64,000 nucleotides of DNA from Stercorarius parasiticus (taxonomy: Eukaryota > Chordata > Aves > Charadriiformes > Stercorariidae). Shown here in pieces: positions 48,180 to 59,886 of this stretch. The number at the start of each line of letters is the position of its first letter. Position 1 is the stretch's first letter. The notes below the pieces were generated by a model. That model did no database searches. It was not told where the DNA came from and saw only the letters and a list, made by a program, of their open reading frames with translations. The stretch is taken from the NCBI GenBank assembly GCA_013396915.1, contig VWZL01005191.1:124001-188000 (forward strand), read 5' to 3'. Position numbers and translations under genes: made by a program.

Positions 48180-48270
48180 TAGTAAAAGACATCCCTGCCC
48201 ACGGTAGGGGGGTTAGACTAGATAATCTGTAATGGTCCCTTTCAACCCAAACCTTTCTATGATTCTATGA
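48180..48270 (+). mobile_element. CR1 LINE, extreme 3' end
   Basis: About 90 bp matching the CR1 terminus: 'acatccctgcccacggtagg', 'ttagactagataatctgtaa', 'cctttctatgattctatgac'. With the LTR fragment it marks the right edge of the GC-rich island. Confidence 0.9.
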
Positions 48271-51200
48271 CTTGTTTTGAAATTGAAATTCACTCTAATA
48301 TTAGTAGATTCAAAATATTTTCTCAGCAAAAATGGGTAAAACTTGATCTGAACATGTTAAGACGGAGCAATCAATGTATCTATTATGACTTTGCAATAAT
48401 TAAAGCTACAGGTGTAATAGTGTTCCTTTGTTATTGGCTGTATTTTGTTCTTAGTGACCCAGGGGTACAACGGAATACTGCTGACAATTATATAGTGAAA
48501 GTTAAAAAGGTGCATTGGAAATGGCATAAATGTAATCCCATCAGTTATCATCACAGAATTAAATGTGTCCTCTCTGATTAAAAAAAAATCAAAAAGGATT
48601 AATTTATATTAATCTTACAAAAAAAACTTCATACATCCAGCCTAAATGAAAGTATATTATGTATCTAGAAAAACTAGGCAAACCTCAGAGGAGTCACCCA
48701 GATACATCAGATCCATCTACAAATGAAACTTTTGTGAGAAGTTGCTTGCTTTTACCTTATGACTCCCTATCCTTTTCCCTAGCGATCTAAATGCTTTGCA
48801 AACTCTGCCACTGAACTTCATTAAAATGAAGCCCACAGCGCACAGCCTAGCTCTCATTTTAGCACAATAAAGATGTAAAACTTATTATGTATGCATAAGG
48901 CAATCTAAATAAATCATGACTTAAATGTCTGCAATCTCCAAGTTAAATAACCTAATTTACTTGGAAACAATGTGTACAACTGAAATATAAATTATATAAA
49001 TCCAGAATCAGAGATATCAAAAAATCATTTTAGTTTGTTTGAGCAAATAGTCTTGCCCTTAAATCAAAGGAAATTAGACTAAACCTCACCCTTCAGCCTT
49101 TTTGTACCCAAAATAACTTCATATTTATCTGATTCCTTTTCTGTCTTACTAAAATTTATTTCACCATTTATTTTCCTCAGTTAAAACTCATCACAAACCA
49201 AGTGCACTTCCTGAAAACTTCCATATTTGCTTCTCATACCTCATGTCCTACCTATAGTAATTATATCAAATTTTAATATACACGGCTTTTTATTTGCCAG
49301 ACATCTGAAACCAAGACTATGGGGTCCAAGGAAAATGTTTACCTGAATTCTGTATATTCTCATTAAAGTACCAGTTAAATCACATTCATTTACCTCAAAA
49401 TGTCTCCCAGCAGATCCTCAGTGATACACGAGGTATGCAGATTTGGTTCCCCTTTTTCACACCTAATTTCTTAATCTGTTCCTTCAGCCAGCTTTTTTTT
49501 TTTTTGCCTTCTCATGTTTACCAACCTCTTTCCCAAACAATACACTCGATGTTTTCTCCCGTTCACTGTCATCTATCTCCATCATTTTCTTCACAGCACT
49601 TTCCTCCTGACTGTGTTTCAAACTGTGTTGACATGCCATACCTTGCAGCTAGTCCTCCTGATGCTATCTATCACTGTCCTCAGCTCCCCTCTGAAATCTG
49701 TTGTCCTTCCCAGAACACAACAAACAGCAGATGCAGCATCCCAAAAGGGCTGCAGACACAGCAACCATGCAAAAAGAATAGGAGCTGACAGCATTTGAGT
49801 GTAGTTATAAGCAAACTATGGGGTGAGTTGCACCCATATTTGAAGATACATCCAGATTTCTATGCAGGTAATTTGTGATCTGTGCTATGGTACTGTGCAT
49901 GGACATCCAAGAGTATATTCACTCCCGTTTCTGGGATGTTGGGTCAGAAAGTCAAAGCTGGTGCTTCAGATTTGCCAGTGATGCAAACCATGATAACACC
50001 TAATCTGAATACTGAAATATATTGCAAAGGTTTTTTATAGTTCCAATAATAAATAAGAATATTGATAATCTTCCATAAAAGAGGATATTATTAGCACAGG
50101 TTATTGTTTTTAGTATGAAATCTAAGTGTTTCATACTATCGCCACTAAGTGTTTTTCATTTTCTTTTTCAGTGGAAAAATAAAAATACTATGCATATTAA
50201 ATTCAGCATATGCTTCAGTAAGATTTCACAGTAATTTTACACATTTCAATTATACACAAGGCATGAAATCCCCACTGTGAGAATAAAAAGTTAAAGTCAT
50301 TATGTAAGCACTGACACTGCATATTTAAGTCATAAAAGTGGAATCTTAGCAAAGTATTGTGTTTCTGACTACAGAAGTGAAAAGACAGGTTTATCATTGG
50401 ATTGTGTCACTTTTAATTTGTGTCCTAAAAAGCTTTCTCTCCTTTACTGTTTTCAGTTAGCAGCACTGATGTATCTCAAGACCACTAAAAGGGGAAAAAA
50501 AGAGTAGATAGCTTATAGCTAAACCATTCCACATTGACCCTATCATGAGCTTGATCCAGTGCCATGAAAGTTAAGAAAAAGCCATACGGCTGCTGTGGAA
50601 ATGGTGAACACTGGATTGAACCCCAGCCCTGGTCTTGACTGACAGAATTGCATTTCATTGCCAATGGACTCTGTCCACAAAACTGGCAAAATTTGCTGTA
50701 GGAGGATCATCTCAGGGTAGAAACATTCTTTGGTTGCATAGCACTTTGGTTGCATGATAGAGAAGGCATTGCTGGGCCATCTCTGAGATAGCCACCATAT
50801 TCGTTGACAGCGCAAACCTCTTTCGTAGTTATTTTGATTTTGCCAGATGGATTTTTTTCCTAAAAACACTGAGTATAAACTGTACCCAGAGCCTGTGATA
50901 TTAACTTAAGTACCAGCTTCAAGCCTGGCTGTGCTGAGTAGCTCTCAGGGCACAGACAGGGCCACATCCAGAATATAGACTTATAAGAGAGAGAAGAAAA
51001 TGAAAATCATGAAACTAATATGTAACAGTTTAAGGGTACCCTAACTTCTGGGACATAGAAGATACATAGCTGGTTCTGGAGCTTAGGATTCTGCGATTAG
51101 CATTCTAAGGTCCCTGTATAGTCAATGGAAATAGGTGACATTTGACTACATCTAAGGTGACAGGAGAGTGCAGTTACCAAGACCTATTGGAGGGAACTCA

Positions 51201-53045
51201 CCAGGGCTCCTGCCTTATCTATGAGTCTGGTTTTCTTCAATAAATTGACTAAAAGGGAATATCACCCGGTCTCATCCCAAAACATAGTCAGGGTGTGATT
51301 ATGTTACACATCTTGAGATGACAGCTGGGAAGAGCTTTTCTGTCTTATCATTTAGATACAGCCTCCGAAACTTAGGGAGGACAACACAGACCAACTCAAT
51401 TAGGTATTCTTGTGCAGGAAGCTGAGCCCTTCTACAGGCAAACCAGACTGCTCTTGGTGGCTACCTTTGTTCTTCCGTGAGTAAAACATATGGGGTATGA
51501 ACAGGGATTTATAAGGAATAAAAAAAGATATACACATCTGTCTGTGCAGTCATATGAATACGTTACTCTCTTTTGAGTATAGATATTGTTTGAAAAGATG
51601 GTAAAATCAGCATCCTCCATATTTTATATAACAGCCTAGATTACTGTCCCAAGAACTGCAAGACCTTGGTTCAGGCTCCTGTCTTCCGTGCTCCAGAGGA
51701 GGGCCATAACCACAGACTCCAGGGATTTCCAGGGAAGAAATGGCACTGTGCCTTCAAAATTGGGCCGCTGTGTAGTTAATGAAGAAAGAAAGTAGTCAAA
51801 ACGGAACTGCAGGTGACTCTGACCTTGATGGATTAGGGCTAATACCACCTTCTGGTTCTTAGTATACAATCTATACACAAGCTGTGATGTGTCACACAGT
51901 ATTTGCAGTTCAGAACTGTGATTTGTTATATTTGGTTCATTCCTGAGATAAGCCTTGGGTAGGTACGATAGTTCAGTTTCATAGTTGAATAGTTTCATGA
52001 CTCTTTTTTTAATGTTAAACCATTGAAAAAGTTTACTTTTAACATACAAAGCACGAATTCCTCTTCTTAACAGTTTTTGGAAAAGCGGCTTATTTCTCTT
52101 TGTTAGGTAACTGTTTCACATTGCTGTATAATTAGTTGTACAACAATTTAAATAAACAGTCTCAACTAAGGTTTCTTATTTTAGAAACCAACAATACTAT
52201 CAGGTGACTTTATTTATAAAGTAACTATCCAACTATTTACAGAAACTGTCTGTGAAAATACAAATATTGGAAACAAACATACCCTAGAAGCTCTTCTATT
52301 TCTAAATATTTATGAAAAAAACTAAAACATTTTAAACAAATTATTTTCCAGCAACCCGTATTTTCCTCAATTTTCCAAAAACACTCTAAAGGGTTTCTAA
52401 AAAAAGGTCTTTTTCAATAAGAATGTTCCTAAAACTTTCCATATCAAGTCAAAACAGAAGTTTTCTTTGTGAACAAAGAAGGGCACACAAAAAAGGTAAA
52501 GAGAGAAGTCTTGTCGCAGTGTTCTGTAGTTTTAGAAAACTCGGTGATATACATTACTCCTCTCTGAGGTCCTGTTGAAGTAATGCCATTGCCTGTCCAT
52601 TTAGCAACCCATTGCCCATGGAAATTTGCTTTCTAACTGAACAGTTTAAAAGGCAGCAATTAACAGTTTCTTTACCATAACTCACACTTAAAAGTTATTA
52701 TCAAGTACTGCCTACAAAATAAGTATGTATTCAATTATTCAGTTCTACTACCCTGTAAAATAAATTGCATAAACTGCTTCAACTAAACAGAGGTTGCAGA
52801 ACTACATTCTAGCAACTGTAATTGGACCTACGAGTCAATAGTGTAGATTTATGGGCCAGGAGGACATATTCTTCTTAAAGCTCCACATGTCTTTACTTTA
52901 TCTGACGTTGCATAGGAATTTCTTTTAATTAAGTAAAACTCTCCCTTCACTAAATTGAACAGCTATAAATAAATATACTGCTATTCTACATGCAGCCTCT
53001 ATATAAGTAGTTTTTTGACTTTTAATAGAGGTTGCAAACAACCTA
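48271..53045. other. AT-rich non-coding stretch
   Basis: No gene is recognised. The longest frames (137 codons at 51636-52049 minus, 117 at 49435-49788 plus, 108 at 50543-50869 minus) show no family pattern or splice support. Confidence 0.5.
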
Positions 53046-53072
53046 GGTGTAACAGGTGTAACAGGTGTAACA
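53046..53072 (+). repeat. Three-copy 9-bp tandem repeat
   Basis: GGTGTAACA repeated three times in a row, framed by ACCTA and AACCTAG. It lies just upstream of a CR1 copy. Confidence 0.9.
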
Positions 53073-53109
53073 ACCTAGCAAGATAAAGAAAATAAGTTTT
53101 CTACTGTCC

Positions 53110-53501
53110 ACGTCTGTCCATGCATGAGAGAATACTCCCTGCACTTCAATGATATTGTGCTCTACAACTACCTGAAAGGAGATTGTAGAGAAGTGGGGGT
53201 CGGTCTCTTCTCCCAAGTGACAAGACTTAGAACAAGAAGAAATAGCCTCAAGTTGTGCGAGGGGAGGTTTACATTGGATATTAGGAAAAATTTCTTCATG
53301 GAAAGGGTTGTCAAACATTGGAACAGGCTTCTCAGGGAAGTGGTGGAATCGCCATCCCTGGAGGTATTTAAAAGATAGGTAGACCTGGTGCTTAGCGACA
53401 TGGTTTAGTGGTGGTTTTGTCAGTGTTAGGTTGATGATTGGACTCAATGATCTTAAAGGTTCCTTCTAACCTAGAGGATTCTATCATTCTATGATTCTAT
53501 G
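53110..53501 (+). mobile_element. CR1 LINE 3' end
   Basis: Plus-strand copy with 'aagttgtgcgaggggaggtt', 'tggatattaggaaaaatttc', 'gggttgtcaaacattggaac', 'atcgccatccctggaggtat' and the end 'ctatcattctatgattctat'. This subfamily carries 'gtgttaggttgatgattgga' before its end, unlike the copies at 28.8 and 42.5 kb. Frames 53124-53378 and the opposite-strand frames are repeat-derived. Confidence 0.92.
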
Positions 53502-53935
53502 TAAGCATTTAAATACACTTTGGTTGGCAAGTCTATATTTTAGGGCATTTAATTCAGGCACAGATAACACAGATCTGATACCATCACTAAGGAGAAAAGA
53601 TCCCAGCAGTCATGAGACTTGCTGAAAATCTCTATACGACCGTATCAAGAAATGGCTACACCAAAGGCTGAACGCACACCTGTAGACATCGATGCTGCTA
53701 AACTTCTTGCTCTTGCTCTTGCCCTCTCATAGGTGTGGGATCCAGCCCACACCACCTACCTCTTTCCTAGACAATGTCAGGCCCAATTCAAGGACAGCAG
53801 AAGACAAGGACTGCTCCAATAGGAGTTTTAGGTGTAGCCGCCTTGCTTTGGTGTGATCTTTGGTGTGCAGTTATCACAATGTGCCATGATGTTTGCATTT
53901 CACCTCAGAGCTAGACAGAGGCTCTGAACTCATTT

Positions 53936-55445
53936 CATAGAATCACAGAATCATAGAATGGTTCAGGTTAGAAGGGACCTTAAAGATCATCTAGTTCCAA
54001 ACCCCCTGCCATGGGCAGGGACACTTCCCACTCCACCAGGTTACTCAAAGTCCCATCCAACCCAGCCTTGAACACTTCTAGGGATGGGGCATCCAAAACT
54101 TCTCTGGGCAACCTGTTCCAGCATCTCACCACCCTCATGGTAAAAAATTGCTTCCTAATGTCTAATCTAAACTTACCCGCTTCCAGTTTAAAACCACTAC
54201 CTCTCATCCTATCACTATATGTCTTTGTAAAAAGTCCCTCCTCATCTTTCCTGTAGGCCCCCTTTAAGTACTGGAAGGCTGCTATAAGGTCTCCCTGGAG
54301 CCTTCTTTTCTCCAGACTGAACAACACCTACTCTCTCAGCCTGTCTTCATAGGAGAGGTGCTCCAGCCCTCTGATCATCTTCAAGGCCCTCTTCTGGACT
54401 CGGTACAGCAGCTCCGTGTTCTTCTTATGATGTGGACTCCAGAGCTGGACACAGTACTCCAGGTGGGGTCTCACAAGAGTGAAGTAGAAGGACAGAATCA
54501 CCTCCCTCAACCTGCTGGCCACGCTTCTTTTGATGCAGCCTAGGATGTGGTTGGCTTTCTGGGCTGTAAATGCCCACCCTGTATCAAACTGTTTATCAAG
54601 CTATATCAGCTGAATCTCCCTGACGGCAGGCATCCCCTGATGGGCCAATTACTTCATCTCAGCAGCAATTTCATCCATTGATTGCCTCAGAACCCACAGC
54701 TGCATCTCATCCAGTCCCATGGATTTGTGCACCTTCAGGTTCCTCAGATGGTCTCCAGCTTGATCTTCTCCTACAGTGGGGGGTTCTTCATTCTCCCAGT
54801 CCCTGCCTTTGCCTTCTGCGGCTTGGGTGGTGTGGCTAGAGCCCTTGCTGGTGAAGACTGAGGCAAAAAAGTCATTGAGTACCTCAGCCTTCTCCGTATC
54901 CTGGGTAGCCAGGTCTCTTGTTTCCTTCCAGAGAAGGCCCACGTTTTCCCTCGTCTTCCTTTTATCACTGACATACCTGAAGAAGCCTTTCATGTTGCTC
55001 TTGACATCCCTGGCCAGATTTAACTCTATCTGGGCTTTAGCTTTCCTAACTTGTTCCCTGGCTGATCAGAAAATTTCTCCGCATTCCTCCCAGGCTACCT
55101 GTCCTTGCTTCCACCCTCTGTAGCCTTTGAGTTTGTCCATCCTCCTTTTCATCCATGGAGCCCCCCTGGCATTTTTGACTGACTTTGTCTTTGTTGGGTT
55201 GCATCTCTCCTGAGCTTGGAGGAGGTGATCCTTGAATATTAACCACCTTTCTGGGGTCCCTCTTTCCTCCAGGTCTTTATCCCATGGTACTCTGCCAAGC
55301 AGATCCCTGAAGAGGCCAAAGCCTGCTCTCATGAAGTCCAGGGTAGCGAGTTTATTGTGTGCCCTCTTTGCTGCCCTAGGATCTTAAATTCCACCATCTC
55401 ATGGTCACTACAGACAAGGCTGCCCTTGAGCTTCACATTTATTTG
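53936..55445 (-). mobile_element. CR1 LINE with part of ORF2, reverse transcriptase lost
   Basis: Minus-strand CR1, the longest in the window. Its 3' end is at 53936 ('catagaatcacagaatcata'). Going 5' it shows the 3' UTR and end of ORF2, then foreign filler at 54601-54667, then the ORF2 stretch between the endonuclease and the reverse transcriptase: '[20 protein letters not shown]', '[16 protein letters not shown]' and, in another frame, 'GFGLFRDLLGRVPWDKDLEE'. The reverse-transcriptase core is missing and the remaining frame is broken by shifts, so it cannot move by itself. Frames of 64-115 codons on both strands here all belong to the repeat. Confidence 0.92.
54601..54667 (-). repeat. Inverted copy of 55727-55793 inside the CR1
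   Basis: The reverse complement of this 67-bp segment matches 55727-55793 at 66 of 67 positions; the one difference is G against A. It sits at the internal deletion junction of the CR1 copy and does not look like CR1 sequence. Confidence 0.9.
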
Positions 55446-55726
55446 CTAATACTAGCATAGAGGAGTCAGTGTTTCTCCCTCCCCTCAGCCTCCCAGCAAA
55501 TATAGGAATCAGAATTTGCTCATCTGTTGCAGACTACTTTGCTTCTCAAAGAAGGCTTGTCTGGTCTGTTTCTGTACCACATCTTCCACGGATGAGTGGT
55601 TTTCAATCACTGTTAGGTAGAAATCGTATCTCTGAACACAGCTGTGCTATGTGCAGCCACCTGACAACACGTTTCAGCAATATTAAAGCATTACTAGCCT
55701 GGGATCCACAGAAAATGTCTGTCTCC

Positions 55727-55793
55727 TGCTGCTGAGATGAAGTAATTGGCCCATCAGGGGATGCCTGCCATCAGGGAGATTCAGCTGATATAG
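55727..55793 (+). repeat. Probable source copy of the 67-bp inverted repeat
   Basis: This lies outside the CR1 in sequence with no repeat signature, about 1.06 kb from its inverted partner at 54601-54667. The non-repetitive context suggests it is the source and that the copy inside the CR1 is the derived one. Confidence 0.8.
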
Positions 55794-58700
55794 ATGATGG
55801 CTTCCATTTTCCCCTCTGCCTCCTTATTTACTCCTAGATCTTTATCCCAATTCTCCCTCTTTCTCATCTCTTTCCTATCCCAGCATCTCACCCTGAAGCT
55901 GTTTCTACTTCAGAGTTGCTTCAGTCAAGTGCTCACCAGAAGAAATGGAACAGCTAGATTTCTCCCATCTCTGCACCAGGAGGGAAAGAGGCTGAAGGAC
56001 CACATCTGGACATCTCTGAACTCCCAAACAAGTGTTTTGAACCTAGCAGAGACTTCAAAAGAGAATGGAAAAGGGGTTTTTTTGTCCAAATCAGTTTGCT
56101 CATCTTCTAAGAGGAAAAAGAATGTAATTTTATATACATTATAAACTCTTATTTTTTAAAAGAACAGTACCTCAGCTGGTGTTAGTACTTGGAAGCTCCC
56201 CAATGCTTATTGGATTACTTATGTGCAAAACTTAAACTAATTTGTGTCTGCAAGGAGAAATATGATTAAAGCAGAAAGCAGCTTTAAGTCTTAACAGCTG
56301 TCTGCAGAACAAATATATGAGGTGCAGGAGATGAGTTATTTAAAAGTGCCTACAAACCATAAATATAATTCTTCATGAATCATGTTTAGAATTCTCCAGA
56401 TTTCATTACTTGCAAGTATTAATCTTAGGCACCCATCTTATTTTTGTATATAAGGCATTGTGGCAAAAACCAGAACTCTTATGTACAAACATATAAATTT
56501 TAACACTAAGGATTACTTCCCACTACAGCCTTAGTAACAGACATAGAGAGAATCTTACCGTGCTTTCATTTCTATAATACAAAATTGTTCCAGGCACTAA
56601 TTTCATACTCGCATGGGCTGCATTTTCATTCTACTGTGGCACCTCCGTAGGTGCATGTGGAAGCCAGATCCCTGGACAGCTCTCAGAAATTCAGGAGGAG
56701 GTGAAGATCTTAAGAGAAATTCAGAGAGACAGCAGTGGGTGACCCACTAGATGTACGTGCTGATGGCACATGGCTCTTCTTACATTTGAGCTACACCCAG
56801 CCAGATCTAAGGTCATGACAGGGCTGGGAACAGTAGTGTATCATCTGCCCTGTAGCCAACCTCTGAACAGATCAAAAAAGTGCACATCATGTTACGGTGA
56901 CTTTCATGACTGTCTTGATCTTATAGGCAGCACTAGCAGGTCTTGAATCACCAGAAGGTACATTTAACAGCTTGCAAGAAAGAATGGTTGAACTCCGTAA
57001 AAATACTCTGGTCATCAAAGTGGGGACACGACAACTTGGACAGCTAGCTGATGTGATGATACAGGTATCCCTTCTCAATGAATGTTAACACTGCTAGGAA
57101 TACAGCATCGTTTTTGCCTTGGAGACAGAGGCTGCAGTTCCAAAACATTTGACCATCATGTGTAAGACTGGTGTCCGCAGAAATCAGCCATCGTCATCAG
57201 TGAGGTTTTGAAGTATGGTATAATAATCAGAGTAAATCATTAACCTCTCTTAATGGGGATGGCTAAGAATATGTGTCCCACAATCGACCTGAAGAGAACA
57301 GGTCCAGTGGACGGCTCCTAAAAAGTCTTTGCTGCAGATATCACAAGTTTCATGGGCTACATCTTATATCCAAGACTTCTCCACACCCATGGGCAACACT
57401 GTGACAGTCAATATTGCAGCGTAAGCATGAAGGAAGCAGGCTAACCTACTCACACTCCTTGGGCTGGCCTACAAGAGTGGCTGAACAAAGCAGCACAGTC
57501 ATGAGAGCCTTTTTTTTTTTAGTAGATTTATTGCCGTGTCGATTTTAAGTTTATAGGAGAGTTGCTATTGATTTCAATGGAATAGAGTCAATTTCTGACA
57601 CGTGAATGCAAGTCAGAGAACTATGTGGTCAGGAACATATAGAGAGAAATCAATAAGGCAGTGGTGTGGAATGGGCAAAAACATTGGACTGAATTTTGAC
57701 TAAATTAAAACCATGCAAGTGCATAGGCAGTGAAAGGCGTCTTAGTGGATTTCTGTTTAGTTTTGTCCAAGAGCACATGAGGAAGAAAAATAGTGGTGCA
57801 TGTCTCCACCAATTTCCATTGAACTAGGCAAATTGCGCATTCAGCAGTATTATACTCAACAGAAGAAGAAATAAGAGGGACGTGGTGACTAAAACACAGT
57901 CTCCCTTGAGGGTGCATAAAAGACTCTAGTCAGGGCGGATTATTATCACATACCTTGGCTATAAAAAAAAAATCTCTTCTCTGCTCTTGAGCAAATTACT
58001 TCTCAGGAAAATTCAATATAAATTCAAGCATTTAATTTCCAAAATCTTCGGAACAGGGTTCCACTGTCATCATGATTGTATGATGACACTAAGCTGAAAA
58101 TACAAGCAGCACTCCACTAAAAAACCCCAAAACTTTATAGTTTTTTTTTCTATTCAGGGTAATAAGGATCACTATAACTGAAAAGGAGGCTAAAACATTC
58201 AGGAGAAGTGATATGAGGTGAACTCAAAGAGCAAACTGTCAGTGCTTAACTAAATACAGACCAGGTTCCCTACAACACACCACTGCCTCCTAAATCTATT
58301 CAGTAATCAGCTCTTTCCTACCCTTCCCCATTACCATTTTATTTTGTTAACAAACCCTCACAATTTTTCAGATTATGAAAACATTAAAATCTGTATTTCT
58401 CTGGCTATTTCCTCTTTGGATATTGCAAAATTCACAGAATATAATCTTGCTCACATGATATTGATATTCTCATGAAATATATGTTATCTGAAAGCTTTAA
58501 GTATACTCAGATTAATTTTTCCTAGAGGCCAGACAACACTTTAAAAAAATCTTTTGTTCCGTTAAAGCTATCTGTATTTCACAAGCTTTCTGCAATTTTA
58601 TTTTGCTGAATCTTTTTGTTATTATAGTCATTTGCTTGAAAACAGGAGCTTTGTTTCTGGGAGTTTATGTGTTTGTTTCTCATTTTAAACCATCATCTTC

Positions 58701-58803
58701 TAGGTATAACAGCATAATCCTGTCTGCTGAAATGAGGAGTGGTATCACAAACATTATACGTTTCTATTTTATGAAAGAATAACCATATACAAACTCTTAA
58801 AAG
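55794..58803. other. AT-rich non-coding stretch
   Basis: No confident gene. One exon-like segment (56927-57064, plus) is given as a lead. The 116-codon frame at 55794-56144 is serine- and leucine-rich without any domain pattern. Confidence 0.5.
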
Positions 58804-59886
58804 TGGCAAGAGGGGCAGGGAGGGGAGCGCTGCAGGGGTGGCTTCTGTGAGAAGCTGCTAGAAGCTTCCCCTGTGTCTGATAGAGCCAATACCAGCCAGC
58901 TCCAAGACAAACGCACCACTGGCCAAGGCCGAGCCCATCAGCGATGGTGGTAGCACATCTGAGATAACATATTTAAGAAGGGTGAAAAAAATGTTGCATG
59001 GCAGCTGTAAGGGAATATGAAACTGTGAGAGAAACAACTATGCAGACATCAGCATCAGCTAAGAAAGAGAGACAGGTGCTGCTCCAGGTACCAGAGTAGA
59101 GACTCCTCTGTAGCCCATGAAGACAACCATGGTAATGCAGATTGTCTCCCTGCAGACCATGGGGAGGGCCACAGTGGAGGAAATATCCACACTGCAGCCC
59201 ATGGTTGACCCCACACCAGAGAAGTTGGACATGCCCTGAAGGAAACTGCACCCCATGGAGAGCCCATGCCAGAGCAGAATCCTGGCAGGAGCTGCAGCCC
59301 ATGGAGAGCAGCCCACACAGAAACAGGTTTTCTGGTAGGACCAGCCCATGCTGGAGTAGTCCATTCCTGAAGGACTGCGCACCGTGGAAAGGATCCATGT
59401 TGGAGCAGTTCGTGAGGAACTGTAGCCAGTGGGAAGGACCCATATTGGAGAAGTACATGAAGGACTGTATCCCATGGGAGGGACTCTATGCTGGAGCAGG
59501 GGAACAGCGTGAAGAGGAAGGAGAGGCAGAGACAAAGTGATATAAACTGACTGCAACGCACATTCCCCATCCTCTGTGCCACTCAAGGGGAGGAAGTAGA
59601 AGAGTCAGGAGTGAAGCTGAGCCTGGGAAGAAAAGAGGGTGGGGGGGAAGGTATTTTTAGTTTTGTTCTTGTTTCTCACTGTCCTAATTTGTTACAAGTA
59701 ACTGGCAATAAAAAAATATCCCCGAGTCTGTTTTGCCTGTGAGATTAATTGTTGTTTGAACTCCCCATCCTTATTTTGATCCACAAGCTTTTTTGTCATA
59801 TTTTCTCCCCCTGTCCTGTTGATGGAAGGGGAGTGATAGACTGGTTTGGTGGGCACCTGCTGGCCAGTCAGCGTCAGCTCACCACA
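58804..59886 (+). mobile_element. Long LTR of an avian endogenous retrovirus
   Basis: About 1.08 kb, probably a solo LTR. The left part carries 'gggaggggagcgctgcaggg' and a promoter-like 'taacatatttaagaag' near 58965. The middle repeats short modules such as 'gcagcccatggagagcagcc' and 'tggagcagttcgtgagg'. The right part has an AATAAA signal at about 59708, 'gagtgatagactggtttggt' and ends in 'cagctcaccaca'. No clear target duplication is visible, so one edge may be trimmed or decayed. Three antisense frames of 161-175 codons run through the stop-poor repeated modules; they are not genes. Confidence 0.8.
59708..59713 (+). promoter_or_regulatory. Polyadenylation signal in the long LTR
   Basis: AATAAA followed within about 25 bp by a GT-rich stretch ('gagtctgttttgcctgtgag'), the normal order for an LTR polyadenylation site on the plus strand. 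Position accurate to a few bases. Confidence 0.5.

Noticed and set aside
51636..52049. 137-codon minus-strand frame in AT-rich DNA
   Set aside because: Longest frame of its region, but no family pattern, no splice context and no GC or codon shift. One such frame in 64 kb is not surprising.
58973..59586. Antisense frames of 161-175 codons
   Set aside because: Products of the repeated modules of the long LTR, open in several frames at once.
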